Origin: Cupriavidus basilensis
GTDB taxonomy: Bacteria; Pseudomonadota; Gammaproteobacteria; Burkholderiales; Burkholderiaceae
DNA length: 42,466 bases
Direction of reading: 5' to 3'
Assembly (NCBI RefSeq): GCF_029335485.1
Contig: NZ_JARJLM010000268.1
Location: forward strand, 1 to 42,466
Positions within the stretch are counted from its first letter, which is position 1. Each line of letters starts with the position of its first letter. A program made the translations under genes and the position numbers. The notes under the pieces are model-generated. The model saw only the letters and a list, made by a program, of their open reading frames with translations, had not been told where the DNA came from and searched no databases. Of this stretch, positions 9,341 through 16,991 are shown in pieces.

Positions 9341-9708
9341 GCGGATTGCCGTAGCGCGCCCGCGGGCGAGAGCGCGGGAACATGGCACTCGCATGCCCGG
9401 GTCGCATGGCCACGGCGGCGCGCGACGCGGTCGCACAACAGACGGCGTGGGCAGGCAAACAGTAAGCGGGCGCGGCGCGGCATGCGCGCAGCGCCGTGGC
9501 AATACCGGCACGGCCAGCCGGGAAGACGTCGGCCAGTACGAAAATTGTCGGCAGCGCACTAAAGTCTCTTGGCGAAACTGCCGTTACCTACCTCATTCAC
9601 CGCCGTCGAGCCCGGCCGCGGCGACCCGGTATCGGCGGCCCCGCGGCTTGCCGGATGTCCGGATCGCCAGGCCTGGCCTGCGGCAGCTAACAGTTGCGGG
9701 GTTCGAGC
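9341..9708 (+). promoter_or_regulatory. flgJ-flgK intergenic region with sigma-28 promoter
   Basis: This 368-base gap holds no credible gene. At 9560-9587 it has TAAAGTCT, 12 bases, then GCCGTTAC, close to the FliA consensus TAAAGTTT-N11-GCCGATAA (13 of 16 positions, one base longer spacing). It would let flgKL be expressed late, after FlgM export, separately from the flgB-J operon. The GC-rich repeats just after flgJ do not form a clear terminator. Confidence 0.7.
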
Positions 9709-11625
9709 ATGTCTCTCTTCTCTATCGGTCTTTCCGGTCTGAACACGGCGCAGAACGCGCTGACGACGGTTGGCCACAATATCAGCAACGCTGCCACCAC
9801 AGGCTATTCCCGGCAGAACACCCTGATCGCCTCGGCGGGCGCCCAGCCCGGCGCTGGCGGCTACTACGGCCAGGGCTCGAACACCACTTCCGTAGTCCGC
9901 GTCTATAGCGATTTCCTGAATAGCCAGTTGCGCAATGCGCAGGGCGCCAGCGCCCAGCTGTCGACGTACTCCAACCAGATCAGTCAGATCGATAATCTGC
10001 TGGGCGACCAGAGCGGCGGCCTGGCCCCGGTGATGCAGAGCTTCTTCTCCGCGGTCCAGGGCGTATCGAACACCCCGGCAGACCCGTCCGCGCGTCAGGC
10101 CCTCCTCAATGCCGGGCAGTCCCTGGCCGGCCAGATGCGCTCGGTCAACAACTACTTCCAGCAACTGCAGCAAGGCGTCAACAGCCAGCTGCAAAGCTCG
10201 GTGACCCAGGTCAACGCCTACGCCCAGCAGCTCGCGCAGCTCAACACCCAGATCACCCAGGCAACCGCCGCAGCCGGCGGGCAGCCCCCCAATGACCTGC
10301 TCGACCAGCGCGACCAGGTGGCGTCCCAGCTGACCCAGCTGATCGGCGCCAAGGTGGTGGTGCAGGACGGCGGCGTGTACAACATGACCTTCGGCAGCGG
10401 GCAGGCACTGGTGATGGGCAGCAACGCGTTCAGCCTGAAGGCGGTGGCATCGGCGGCGGACCCGTCCAGCACGACGATCGCCTACACCTTGCCCAACGGC
10501 AACTCGGTCGAGATGGACACCAGCACGATCACGGGTGGCTCCATCGGCGGCATGCTGCAGTACCGCTCGCAGACCCTCAACAGCGCCCAGAACGCGATCG
10601 GGCGCCTGTCGGTGACGCTGGGGCAGGCATACAATGCCCAGCAGGCCCTTGGGGTGGACCTGACGGGGCAGACCGGCGGGAACCTCTTCAAGATCGGCTC
10701 TCCCGTCGCGATCGGCAACACCAATAACACCGGCTCTGCCCAGGTGACGGCGACCATCAGCAACACGGCGAACCTGACCACCAGCGACTACACGCTGAGC
10801 TACGATGGCACCAACTACAACCTGGTGCGCGCGTCGGACAACAAGACCGTGGCGACCGCAGCGGGCGCCGGCGCCACCTTCCCGATGACGCTGTCCGCGG
10901 ACGGCCTGAATATCCAGGTCAGCTCGGCGATGTCGGCCAATGACTCGTTCCAGATCCAGCCGACCCGCAATGTGGCAGGCCTGATGGACATGGCGATCAC
11001 CGATCCGGCCAAGATCGCCGCTGCCGGTCCGCTGCGCACCACCGCGGCCGCTACCAACACCGGCAGCGGCACCGCTACGGTCACCAAAGTGACGAGCGGC
11101 TTCAGCATGCCCGCGTCGGCGATCACCGCGACCTACAACGGTGCCAGCTACGTCTTCACCGATGCCTCCGGCGCCACGGTGACGCCAACCTCCTCCGCCC
11201 CGAATGCCAGCGGTAACGGCACCGACTACACCTTCAACGGCATCACCGTTACGCTTGGCGGTACGCCCAAGGCCAAGGACTCCTTCACGCTGACGCCGAA
11301 TCTGGCTGGCGTGTCGGACAACACCAATGCGCTGGCCATGGCGAAGCTGCAGACCGCCAAGACCATCGGCGGCATCTCCAACTTCAACGACGCCTTCGCG
11401 CAGCTGGTCAACGACATCGGCAGCAAGGCGAAGTCGATCAGTATCGCCTCGACATCTCAGGACAGCATCACCACCCAGGCGCAGAACGCGCAGCAAGCCG
11501 TATCCGGCGTGAACATGGACGAAGAAACCGTTTCGATGATGCGCTTCCAGCAGCTCTACCAGGCCAATGCCCGAGTGCTCCAGACGGCTTCCACGCTGTT
11601 CGACTCCATCCTCGGCATCAACTGA
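9709..11625 (+). CDS. flgK: Flagellar hook-associated protein 1 FlgK
   Basis: FlgK is the first hook-filament junction protein, and its export is helped by FlgN. The product is 638 residues from ATG 9709, the start that gives the standard N-terminus MSLFSIGLSGLNTAQNALTT, with the motif NISNAATTGYSRQNT. The long Thr/Ser/Ala-rich middle is low in charge. The C-terminus has SGVNMDEETVSMMRFQQLYQ followed by ANARVLQTASTLFDSILGIN, the hallmark of FlgK. A sigma-28-like promoter lies about 120 bases upstream, and flgL follows 34 bases downstream. Confidence 0.97.
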   Translation: MSLFSIGLSGLNTAQNALTTVGHNISNAATTGYSRQNTLIASAGAQPGAGGYYGQGSNTTSVVRVYSDFLNSQLRNAQGASAQLSTYSNQISQIDNLLGDQSGGLAPVMQSFFSAVQGVSNTPADPSARQALLNAGQSLAGQMRSVNNYFQQLQQGVNSQLQSSVTQVNAYAQQLAQLNTQITQATAAAGGQPPNDLLDQRDQVASQLTQLIGAKVVVQDGGVYNMTFGSGQALVMGSNAFSLKAVASAADPSSTTIAYTLPNGNSVEMDTSTITGGSIGGMLQYRSQTLNSAQNAIGRLSVTLGQAYNAQQALGVDLTGQTGGNLFKIGSPVAIGNTNNTGSAQVTATISNTANLTTSDYTLSYDGTNYNLVRASDNKTVATAAGAGATFPMTLSADGLNIQVSSAMSANDSFQIQPTRNVAGLMDMAITDPAKIAAAGPLRTTAAATNTGSGTATVTKVTSGFSMPASAITATYNGASYVFTDASGATVTPTSSAPNASGNGTDYTFNGITVTLGGTPKAKDSFTLTPNLAGVSDNTNALAMAKLQTAKTIGGISNFNDAFAQLVNDIGSKAKSISIASTSQDSITTQAQNAQQAVSGVNMDEETVSMMRFQQLYQANARVLQTASTLFDSILGIN

Positions 11626-11659
11626 ACGACCTGAAGAAACGGACCTCAAAGGAACAGAT

Positions 11660-12895
11660 ATGCGCGTTTCAAGCTCGATGCTGTATCAGCAAGGCCTGGC
11701 CTCGATGACCAACCAGCAAAGCTCGCTGCTGCACGTGCAGCAGCAGCTCGGTACCGGCCGGCGCATCCTGACCCCGTCCGACGACCCCGTCGCCGCCAGC
11801 CGCGCGCTGGAGGTGACGCAGGCCAGCGCGGTCAACGACCAATACGCCACCTCGCGCAAGCAGGCCAACATCAATCTGTCGATGGAGTCCAACACGCTGA
11901 CGAGCGTGGTCACCACCATCCAGAACATCCAGACGCTGGTCGTGCAGGCAGGCAGCGGATCGCTGAGCGATGCCGACCGCGCTTCGGTCGCAACGGAGCT
12001 GCAGGACAACTACAACCAGCTGCTGGGCCTTGCCAACAGCAACGACGGCAACGGCGTATACATGTTCGCCGGCTACCAGTCCGCCACGCCGCCGTTCGCC
12101 ACGAACGCCAGCGGCGCAGTCCAATACAACGGCGATACGGGCCAGCAACTGCTGCAGGTCGACGTGGCGCGGCAGATGCCCGCCGGCGACGACGGCCGCT
12201 CGGTGTTCATGAGCGTGCAGGGCACGGCGACCTACGTGGCCTCGGCGCCCGCCGCGAACACGGGCACGGCGACATACAGCGCGGTCACGGTCACGGACCC
12301 GACCAATCCGCTGTACGGGCACAACCTCTCGCTCAATTTCGCCACCAGCGCCACCACTGGCAAGATGCAGTACCAGGTGATAGACCAGAGCGCCGTACCG
12401 CCCGCAGCCGTTGTCGCACCGGTAGACTATGTGAGCGGCACCGGCATCCAGGTCGCCGGGCTTTCGATTACCGTCAGCGGCACGCCGGCGAATGGCGACA
12501 GCGTCAGCCTTCAGCCCGCGCAACAGGCCGGCACGGACATTTTTGCCAACGTGCAGAACGTGATCAACGCGTTGAAGAAGCCCGTGGCGACCGACGCCGA
12601 CCGGGCCGCATTGGCCAACGCCCTGGCCACCGCGAACCGCAAGATGAGCAACTCGCTGGACAATGTCAGCACGGTGCAATCCTCGGTCGGCTCGCGCATG
12701 CAGGAACTGGATGCGCTCAACACCATTGGCTCGAACCGCACCCTGAACTACACGCAGACACTTTCGGGCTTGCAGGATCTGGACTATTACTCGGCCATTA
12801 CCCAGTACTACCAGAAGCAGACCGCGCTGCAGGCTGCGCAGCAGTCATTCATGCAGATTCAGGGGATGAACCTGTTTAAGTATCTGCAGGGGTGA
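11660..12895 (+). CDS. flgL: Flagellar hook-associated protein 3 FlgL
   Basis: FlgL is the second junction protein, joining FlgK to flagellin. The product is 411 residues from ATG 11660, chosen because AAAGGAAC precedes it and because FlgL proteins begin MRVSSSMLYQQGLASMTNQQ. The flagellin-like N-terminal helix contains RRILTPSDDPVAASRALEVT. The C-terminal helix has DYYSAITQYYQKQTALQAAQ and ends FMQIQGMNLFKYLQG. The variable middle domain is rich in Ser, Thr and Ala. It is the last flagellar gene here, and a strong hairpin follows at 12983. Confidence 0.97.
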   Translation: MRVSSSMLYQQGLASMTNQQSSLLHVQQQLGTGRRILTPSDDPVAASRALEVTQASAVNDQYATSRKQANINLSMESNTLTSVVTTIQNIQTLVVQAGSGSLSDADRASVATELQDNYNQLLGLANSNDGNGVYMFAGYQSATPPFATNASGAVQYNGDTGQQLLQVDVARQMPAGDDGRSVFMSVQGTATYVASAPAANTGTATYSAVTVTDPTNPLYGHNLSLNFATSATTGKMQYQVIDQSAVPPAAVVAPVDYVSGTGIQVAGLSITVSGTPANGDSVSLQPAQQAGTDIFANVQNVINALKKPVATDADRAALANALATANRKMSNSLDNVSTVQSSVGSRMQELDALNTIGSNRTLNYTQTLSGLQDLDYYSAITQYYQKQTALQAAQQSFMQIQGMNLFKYLQG

Positions 12896-12982
12896 GTTGG
12901 GGCGTTGGGGGCACGCTTGGCAACGAAAAAAACATAACGGCGGAAGGCGCAAACAGATAAGCGCTTTGCACTGCTGAATCTG

Positions 12983-13013
12983 GCCGCAACCCTTGCTGGG
13001 CAAGGGTTGCGGC
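12983..13013 (+). terminator. Strong hairpin after flgL
   Basis: GCCGCAACCCTTGC, the loop TGG and GCAAGGGTTGCGGC form a perfect 14-bp stem 88 bases after the flgL stop. Only scattered T follows (TATGTATTTG), so it is not a textbook intrinsic terminator, but its strength and place suggest it ends the flgKL transcript or protects its 3' end. Confidence 0.7.
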
Positions 13014-13323
13014 TATGTATTTGTCATTCGCTTTGTCGTGGTGAGCCCGCCCTAACCCCCTTCGGACTGGCAAGTAAGATGGTCGGTATGCGCTCACATT
13101 CATGGGCACTCATCGCATCATTTGCGCCCCTCTGAGCTCACAATAAACCACTTTCAGCTCCCAGAATCGTAGCCTTTTCGTTTAGGGATTCGTTTTATCT
13201 ACTGCCGGCCTACTAGGGTCGCAGAGCGACACGTCTAAATCGATTTAGACGGACCTCGCATATCGCTTCACTGCGTTTGGCCACTAGCCCACCCGGTAGC
13301 CTCATTAGTAAAACTGGTTCGCT
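13014..13323. other. Non-coding stretch at the edge of the accessory segment
   Basis: No credible gene was seen here. It contains a 20-bp perfect palindrome (listed separately) about 75 bases before the small helix-turn-helix gene. Base composition becomes visibly more AT-rich than in the flagellar genes, marking the start of the accessory segment. Confidence 0.5.
13232..13251. repeat. 20-bp perfect palindrome
   Basis: CGTCTAAATCGATTTAGACG reads the same on both strands with no spacer, and the match stops at the next base on each side. A spacer-less palindrome cannot form an ordinary RNA hairpin but suits a dimeric DNA-binding protein. The nearest gene, 73 bases downstream, encodes a small helix-turn-helix protein that could be its binder. 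An alternative is a recombination or attachment site at the edge of an integrated segment. Confidence 0.55.
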
Positions 13324-13575
13324 ATGCTATGCATGCAACCATTGTCCAATTACCTTGATGCCTCCGACCTCGCTGTCCTGCTGAAGGTCACCCCTGCCAC
13401 CATCCTCCGCCGGGCCAGGACCAAGCCCCAATCCTTACCTCCCCCGGCCGCCCTTGGTCCCAATTTCCCCCTCCGCTGGAAGCAGACTGACGTCGCCAAC
13501 TGGCTAAATGCACTTGGGATGGACTGCTACAGAGCGGATGCCCATACCGTTGTCAGTCTTGTTGGCATGCGCTAA
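13324..13575 (+). CDS. Small helix-turn-helix protein (AlpA/excisionase-like)
   Basis: This 83-residue protein (or 80 from a second ATG at 13333) has one recognisable part. LDASDLAVLLKVTPATILRR is a winged or plain helix-turn-helix of the kind found in AlpA-, MerR- and excisionase-like phage regulators, and PLRWKQTDVANWLNALG is the usual following strand and helix. Such proteins control excision or transcription of mobile elements. No good ribosome-binding site precedes either ATG. Its last 72 bases overlap the end of the convergent gene 13504-13950. A 20-bp palindrome lies upstream and could be its operator. The fold is a reasonable inference; the role is unknown. Confidence 0.55.
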   Translation: MLCMQPLSNYLDASDLAVLLKVTPATILRRARTKPQSLPPPAALGPNFPLRWKQTDVANWLNALGMDCYRADAHTVVSLVGMR

Positions 13576-13950
13576 CTTTCGCGCACCCGTCTGCCTTGCT
13601 GGCGTTCTCCGCTCAGATTTCAGCACATAGACGCCAACACGACGCTGTTCACCGCTCTCTGCCTGGATGGTCTGCCACTGAGTTTCAATAGGGTAGCCCT
13701 GCTGAACCAGGTCAAACTTGCGAGCAGGTGGGCAATAGATGTCCAGAAACTGGCGGCACTCATAAGTGGATACTGACCCCAGTTCTTTGAGGGCCATCGC
13801 CATCCGCGCAGTTTGTGTTGTGTGGTGGTTGCCGCGAGACTTGCTGTAGATGGCAGCAAGCTGGTCTGGCCTTGTAGTAGCTGTGGCCAGGGAAGTCCTA
13901 GGCCAGTTCCGTTCGGGTTCGTCCCGCTGCGAAAAGAGTTCAAGGTTCAT
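13504..13950 (-). CDS. Phage-type helix-turn-helix domain protein
   Basis: The product is about 148 residues. Residues of about 50-110 (TTQTARMAMALKELGSVSTY, then ECRQFLDIYCPPARKFDLVQ and QGYPIETQW) resemble the helix-turn-helix domain common in small phage and island proteins, in which a Lys/Arg-rich recognition helix follows the ARxxDLxxxG pattern. The start is uncertain: ATG 13950 gives the usual opening MNLELFSQ but lacks a ribosome-binding site, and in-frame ATGs at 13983 and 14040 would lengthen it. The same frame stays open further upstream but there overlaps the next gene. It is probably co-transcribed with 14093-14608 and convergent with the small HTH gene at 13324. Confidence 0.5.
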   Translation of the reverse strand: MNLELFSQRDEPERNWPRTSLATATTRPDQLAAIYSKSRGNHHTTQTARMAMALKELGSVSTYECRQFLDIYCPPARKFDLVQQGYPIETQWQTIQAESGEQRRVGVYVLKSERRTPARQTGARKLAHANKTDNGMGIRSVAVHPKCI

Positions 13951-14092
13951 TCGAGGCGACCGCAGTGCGGCGCGGTTGGACATGCCGTAATCATCCAACC
14001 AACACCGCCATGAGCAGAAGGCAGCACCTTTTGTATTCATGCCTCGTCGTATCCGGACACAAAGACGCGGTTTTTCTGCTTTTGATGTCCGC

Positions 14093-14608
14093 TCAGTCTT
14101 CGGCCAGCCCGAAATCAAAGTCGGACAAGACTGTGTGCAGCCCTTGAACCAGGCTTGTCGCCAGTTCCTTGTCCCCAATACTTGCAAGCAGGCCCAGGGC
14201 TTGCTGGACACGTTGACTATCAGTGAGGTCCGCCGAGCTTTGAGTATGCGTAGTACGTTGGGCGCGGCTCACCAAGGCTGCAGTTTCGAGTACGGCGTCG
14301 CTGGCAATGGTCATTTCCGCTTTGGCAGCTTCCGCAATCTGTGCCTTCCGTTCCGCGGTGAGCTCATGACGAACATTGCGTTCATCGGTATTCGGCCATA
14401 GAAGTGCAACGATTTCCGAGATGGCTTCAACGTGAAAGTCTCGGAAATGGCTATAAAAGGCTTTTGCGACAGCCCAAATGAACGTTCGACGTTCGGGATT
14501 TCCTTTTTGCGTCCGGACCGGCACGCTCTGCGGAGGATAGAACTGAGCTAGCTGGTGGAGGCATGTGCGAAACGCCGGCTGGCCTGCAAGGGGGCGGACG
14601 GCGGGCAC
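14093..14608 (-). CDS. Hypothetical protein, helical, in mobile-type segment
   Basis: I do not recognise this 171-residue protein. The GTG at 14608 is chosen as start because a strong GGAGGTG lies a few bases upstream; the frame is open further (to a TTG at 14776) but that part reads poorly. It looks soluble and mainly helical: FIWAVAKAFYSHFRDFHVEA and an Ala/Glu-rich helix (RKAQIAEAAKAEM) are followed by a C-terminal helical region ending in DFDFGLAED. There is no signal peptide or membrane segment. Its downstream neighbour on the same strand is a phage-type helix-turn-helix protein, which suggests it belongs to the same integrated element. Confidence 0.5.
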   Translation of the reverse strand: MPAVRPLAGQPAFRTCLHQLAQFYPPQSVPVRTQKGNPERRTFIWAVAKAFYSHFRDFHVEAISEIVALLWPNTDERNVRHELTAERKAQIAEAAKAEMTIASDAVLETAALVSRAQRTTHTQSSADLTDSQRVQQALGLLASIGDKELATSLVQGLHTVLSDFDFGLAED

Positions 14609-14927
14609 ATCATTCACCTCCGTCGCTAGCTTCTTTGCCGCAGCTCTGATTCTTCCTGCCTTTATGGTTCTTCGCCGACAGCATCGGAAGGGTGTCTGGG
14701 CTAAGACAAGCGTCGCCACAGCAGGGCAGGCGCGAAGCCCGCGTCCGGCCGTACTGGCGACCGTGTCCTTCGACAACCGGCCCGGAACTGTCCCGTTCCG
14801 AGGCTGTTGGGCGCTGTTCGGTCAGGCTTCACATAGGGCTGATAACATCGTCAGGTGGCGTCCGCAGGTCAGTCGCCTCAGCCCTCGTTCGGGTCTCTAA
14901 ACCGTAACTTTTGCAGGAAGGTGTCCC
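14609..14927. other. Divergent intergenic region
   Basis: This is the 319-base gap between the hypothetical gene on the minus strand and the Ala-rich gene on the plus strand. It should hold both promoters. No convincing promoter, repeat or RNA was recognised. Confidence 0.35.
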
Positions 14928-15317
14928 ATGGATGTACAGCAACTCGTTTCTGAATTTCTCGCTTCCGAGCATGGGAGCGAGGCTGCCCAGGCGCTGGCAG
15001 CTCAGGGCATCAGTGCCGATGACGCCCAGCAGATGCTGAGCCAGGCCGCAGAGACAGCGCATGCCCACGCTGAGGAACAGAATGCCGGTCTAATGGGCGA
15101 GCATCCGGGTAGGAGCTTTTTTGCGGCTTTCGCCGCAGGACTGGTCCGGGGCGACGGGTTTTTCAAGTCCCTGGCGGAGGGCGGGGAGGGTATCCTGGCC
15201 GGCCGGGTCGCTGAGTCGCTTGCGGCGAAAATGGGCATTGACCCGTCCACCGCATCGACCGTGGCTGCCGCCGCTACTCCGTATCTCGTGGCGTTCCTGA
15301 AGGAAAAGCTTGCCTGA
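14928..15317 (+). CDS. Conserved-looking hypothetical protein, Ala/Gly-rich
   Basis: The 129-residue product starts at an ATG with a strong GGAAGG ribosome-binding site. Residues 1-45 (MDVQQLVSEFLASEHGSEAA, then ALAAQGISADDAQQMLSQAA) are helical. Residues 60-95 hold a Gly-rich amphipathic stretch (FFAAFAAGLVRGDGFFKSLA), and the C-terminal part ends TPYLVAFLKEKLA. The pattern of short Ala/Gly helices recalls YidB/DUF937-type proteins, but I cannot assign a family. There is no signal peptide, though the Gly/Ala/Phe segment could touch a membrane. It stands alone between unrelated neighbours. Confidence 0.65.
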   Translation: MDVQQLVSEFLASEHGSEAAQALAAQGISADDAQQMLSQAAETAHAHAEEQNAGLMGEHPGRSFFAAFAAGLVRGDGFFKSLAEGGEGILAGRVAESLAAKMGIDPSTASTVAAAATPYLVAFLKEKLA

Positions 15318-15421
15318 GACCCCAGCAGCCCGCATGGTTGGGGGCTGGCCGGCCTCCCAACCTAACTTGGCGGGCCTCGGCGCCCCTTACGGAGGCAAGT
15401 GCAACGTGACAGGCCCAAGTC

Positions 15422-15703
15422 TCATTTGAGCGGGGCGACGACCACGCCTCGTACCCCGGCCCGTTCGACTGCGGCTTTGACCAGACCCTCGGACTTCGCG
15501 TCCTCGATGAACTTGCGTGCGTAGGCTAGGCCGGCGTCCCGCCCCTTCGGCATGGCCATCGCATGCGGGTCAATGCCAGGCCGACCGTCGAGAACTCGCG
15601 AGCCAGGCAATTGTTTGGACATCTCGAACAGGATTGGCTTGACGCTGCCCACGACGTCGGCTCTACCGGACTTCAGTGCTTCCAACGCGCATTGTCCCCA
15701 GGG
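15422..15703 (-). pseudogene. C-terminal remnant of a family-3 solute-binding protein
   Basis: About 90 residues resemble the end of periplasmic amino-acid-type substrate-binding proteins (SBP_bac_3): ALEALKSGRADVVGSVKPI, PGIDPHAMAMPKGRDAGLAY and ARKFIEDAKSEGLVKAAVER. A full member has about 250 residues with a signal peptide. Here the frame hits a TAA just before PWGQCALEAL, and the sequence further upstream does not resemble the family. So the N-terminal two thirds are gone, probably lost by a recombination at about 15700. No transport partner genes are nearby. A TTG at 15685 could in principle start a short peptide, but it would not be a working receptor. Confidence 0.6.
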
Positions 15704-15861
15704 TTAAGGCAAGCGGAACCACCATCCTGTAGACATCGGCGAGCGCTCCGAATCGCGCAGGGGGTCACGCAGTTCTATGAAGCTTTTGTGACGGAATCTA
15801 AAGGTTGCGCAAGTACTGGCGTTAAAACCTAGATTGCCATCATTAGGTGTCCTGGCGGTCG

Positions 15862-16641
15862 TCACGGCGTTACGTCGATGCTATATGTCACGTCCTCCGA
15901 AACGCCTACGTTGAGCCCGCGTACATCTTGTCCCTGAATGTGGATTGTATGACGGCCCGGAGACATAGACTTGAGCATAAGCCAGTATCCGGCGCTGACC
16001 GCCATACCAGAGCCTGAGGACGAGTTTAGGATATTTTGTCCAGGCACCAGGAAGCTGAAGAGTGGCGATATGGAACGATAGGCTTCTATTCCATCCTTTA
16101 TCTGCATGTCGTCAATCGAGATGGTTAAGGAACTGAGGTTAATCCCATCAACGATAGTTGTGGCGCAAATTCGGCAGGATGTCGCATTCGTGCAATGAAA
16201 AGGGGAAGCATCTAGAGTTGAGCATTTGACCATAGCCAATGGAACGAAAACTGGCATTGCTGATGGAATCAGGCAGTTTCGCGTGACAGGCTGACCATTG
16301 GCCACCGTCCCCGTCAGAAACCACACGGGTCCAGACTGATTGGCGCCGCAGTACATACCCGTTGAATCATGCAGGGGGTTTTGGTCCGTGCCAGGCCCAG
16401 TCGGTATTGCCAACAGCCATTGCCACCACACTGCAGACCATATGCCGTACCACCACGCTGCAATCCCCGTTCCATACACGAGGTCGGAAATTGTGCTGCC
16501 CGGCGGAAGGACTCCTGAGTTCGCGCCTTGAGCGAACACCCTAGGAGCAGCGGCAACACTGAGAACGACACACGTAGCAGCGAGGACTCGAGCTGCCTTG
16601 GACAAGCCACGGCGAGGCGACAAGAGAGAGCGTGCAATCAT
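15862..16641 (-). CDS. Secreted Trp-rich protein of unknown function
   Basis: From the ATG at 16641, picked for its strong GGGAGGT six bases upstream, the product is 259 residues. Residues 1-33 are a signal peptide (ARVLAATCVVLSVAAAPRVFAQ, cut after the Ala-Gln region). The mature part has a striking GIAAWWYGIWSAVWWQWLLA segment, then NPLHDSTGMYCGANQSGPVW followed by FLTGTV. Four cysteines in the middle (CSTL, CTNATSCRICA) could form disulphides. This WWQW / NPL-D-TG-C / GQSGPVWFL pattern occurs in a family of secreted bacterial hypothetical proteins known to me only by its sequence. The C-terminal half looks like a beta sandwich. No function can be assigned. Confidence 0.75.
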   Translation of the reverse strand: MIARSLLSPRRGLSKAARVLAATCVVLSVAAAPRVFAQGANSGVLPPGSTISDLVYGTGIAAWWYGIWSAVWWQWLLAIPTGPGTDQNPLHDSTGMYCGANQSGPVWFLTGTVANGQPVTRNCLIPSAMPVFVPLAMVKCSTLDASPFHCTNATSCRICATTIVDGINLSSLTISIDDMQIKDGIEAYRSISPLFSFLVPGQNILNSSSGSGMAVSAGYWLMLKSMSPGRHTIHIQGQDVRGLNVGVSEDVTYSIDVTP

Positions 16642-16944
16642 TTCGGACCTCCCTATCCATTGGATATCGGACGTCATCACATAGCTGCGACCGGCCCAAT
16701 AGCGCGCACAAATCGTCAGCACAGATGTCATCCAGGGAAGCCGGGTGACGATGTGGACTAGCGAGAGTCGTGCCACAGGCATATAGCCCTAACTACATAA
16801 TGGAAGTGTGAGCGGTATGGAATCGAATGAGCTACTGAAACCCGAAAAGATTTCACCCACGATACGACGAAGACTGCATCAAAGGGAATGGAGCTGGGCC
16901 CGTGGAAGCCCTTTCGGCCTTTTGACCTCGCTGTCAACAAGCAA
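16642..16944. other. Intergenic region upstream of the Trp-rich secreted protein
   Basis: This is about 300 bases with no credible gene. It must carry the promoter of the minus-strand gene ending at 15862. No clear promoter boxes were recognised. Confidence 0.3.
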
Positions 16945-16965
16945 GGCCTGGCACGGAGCCAGGCC
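16945..16965 (-). terminator. Hairpin after the NHL-type protein gene
   Basis: GGCCTGGC, five bases and GCCAGGCC form a perfect 8-bp stem 26 bases past the stop of the gene at 16992-18137. On the minus strand it is followed by a T/G-rich run (TTGCTTGTTG), as expected for an intrinsic terminator. Confidence 0.65.
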
Positions 16966-16991
16966 AATCCTGTCCATACCCAATGTAAGTT

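Noticed and set aside
7784-9559. Minus-strand frame across flgI and flgJ
   Set aside because: Antisense to two certain flagellar genes, with no recognisable domain.
9559-11649. Long open frame on the minus strand across flgK and its upstream region
   Set aside because: It is antisense to flgK, is rich in Arg, His, Gly and Val as expected from the complement of high-GC codons, and resembles no protein.
14609-14776. N-terminal extension of the hypothetical gene to a TTG
   Set aside because: The extension is Arg/Cys/Ala-rich and has no ribosome-binding site, while GTG 14608 has GGAGGTG at good distance.
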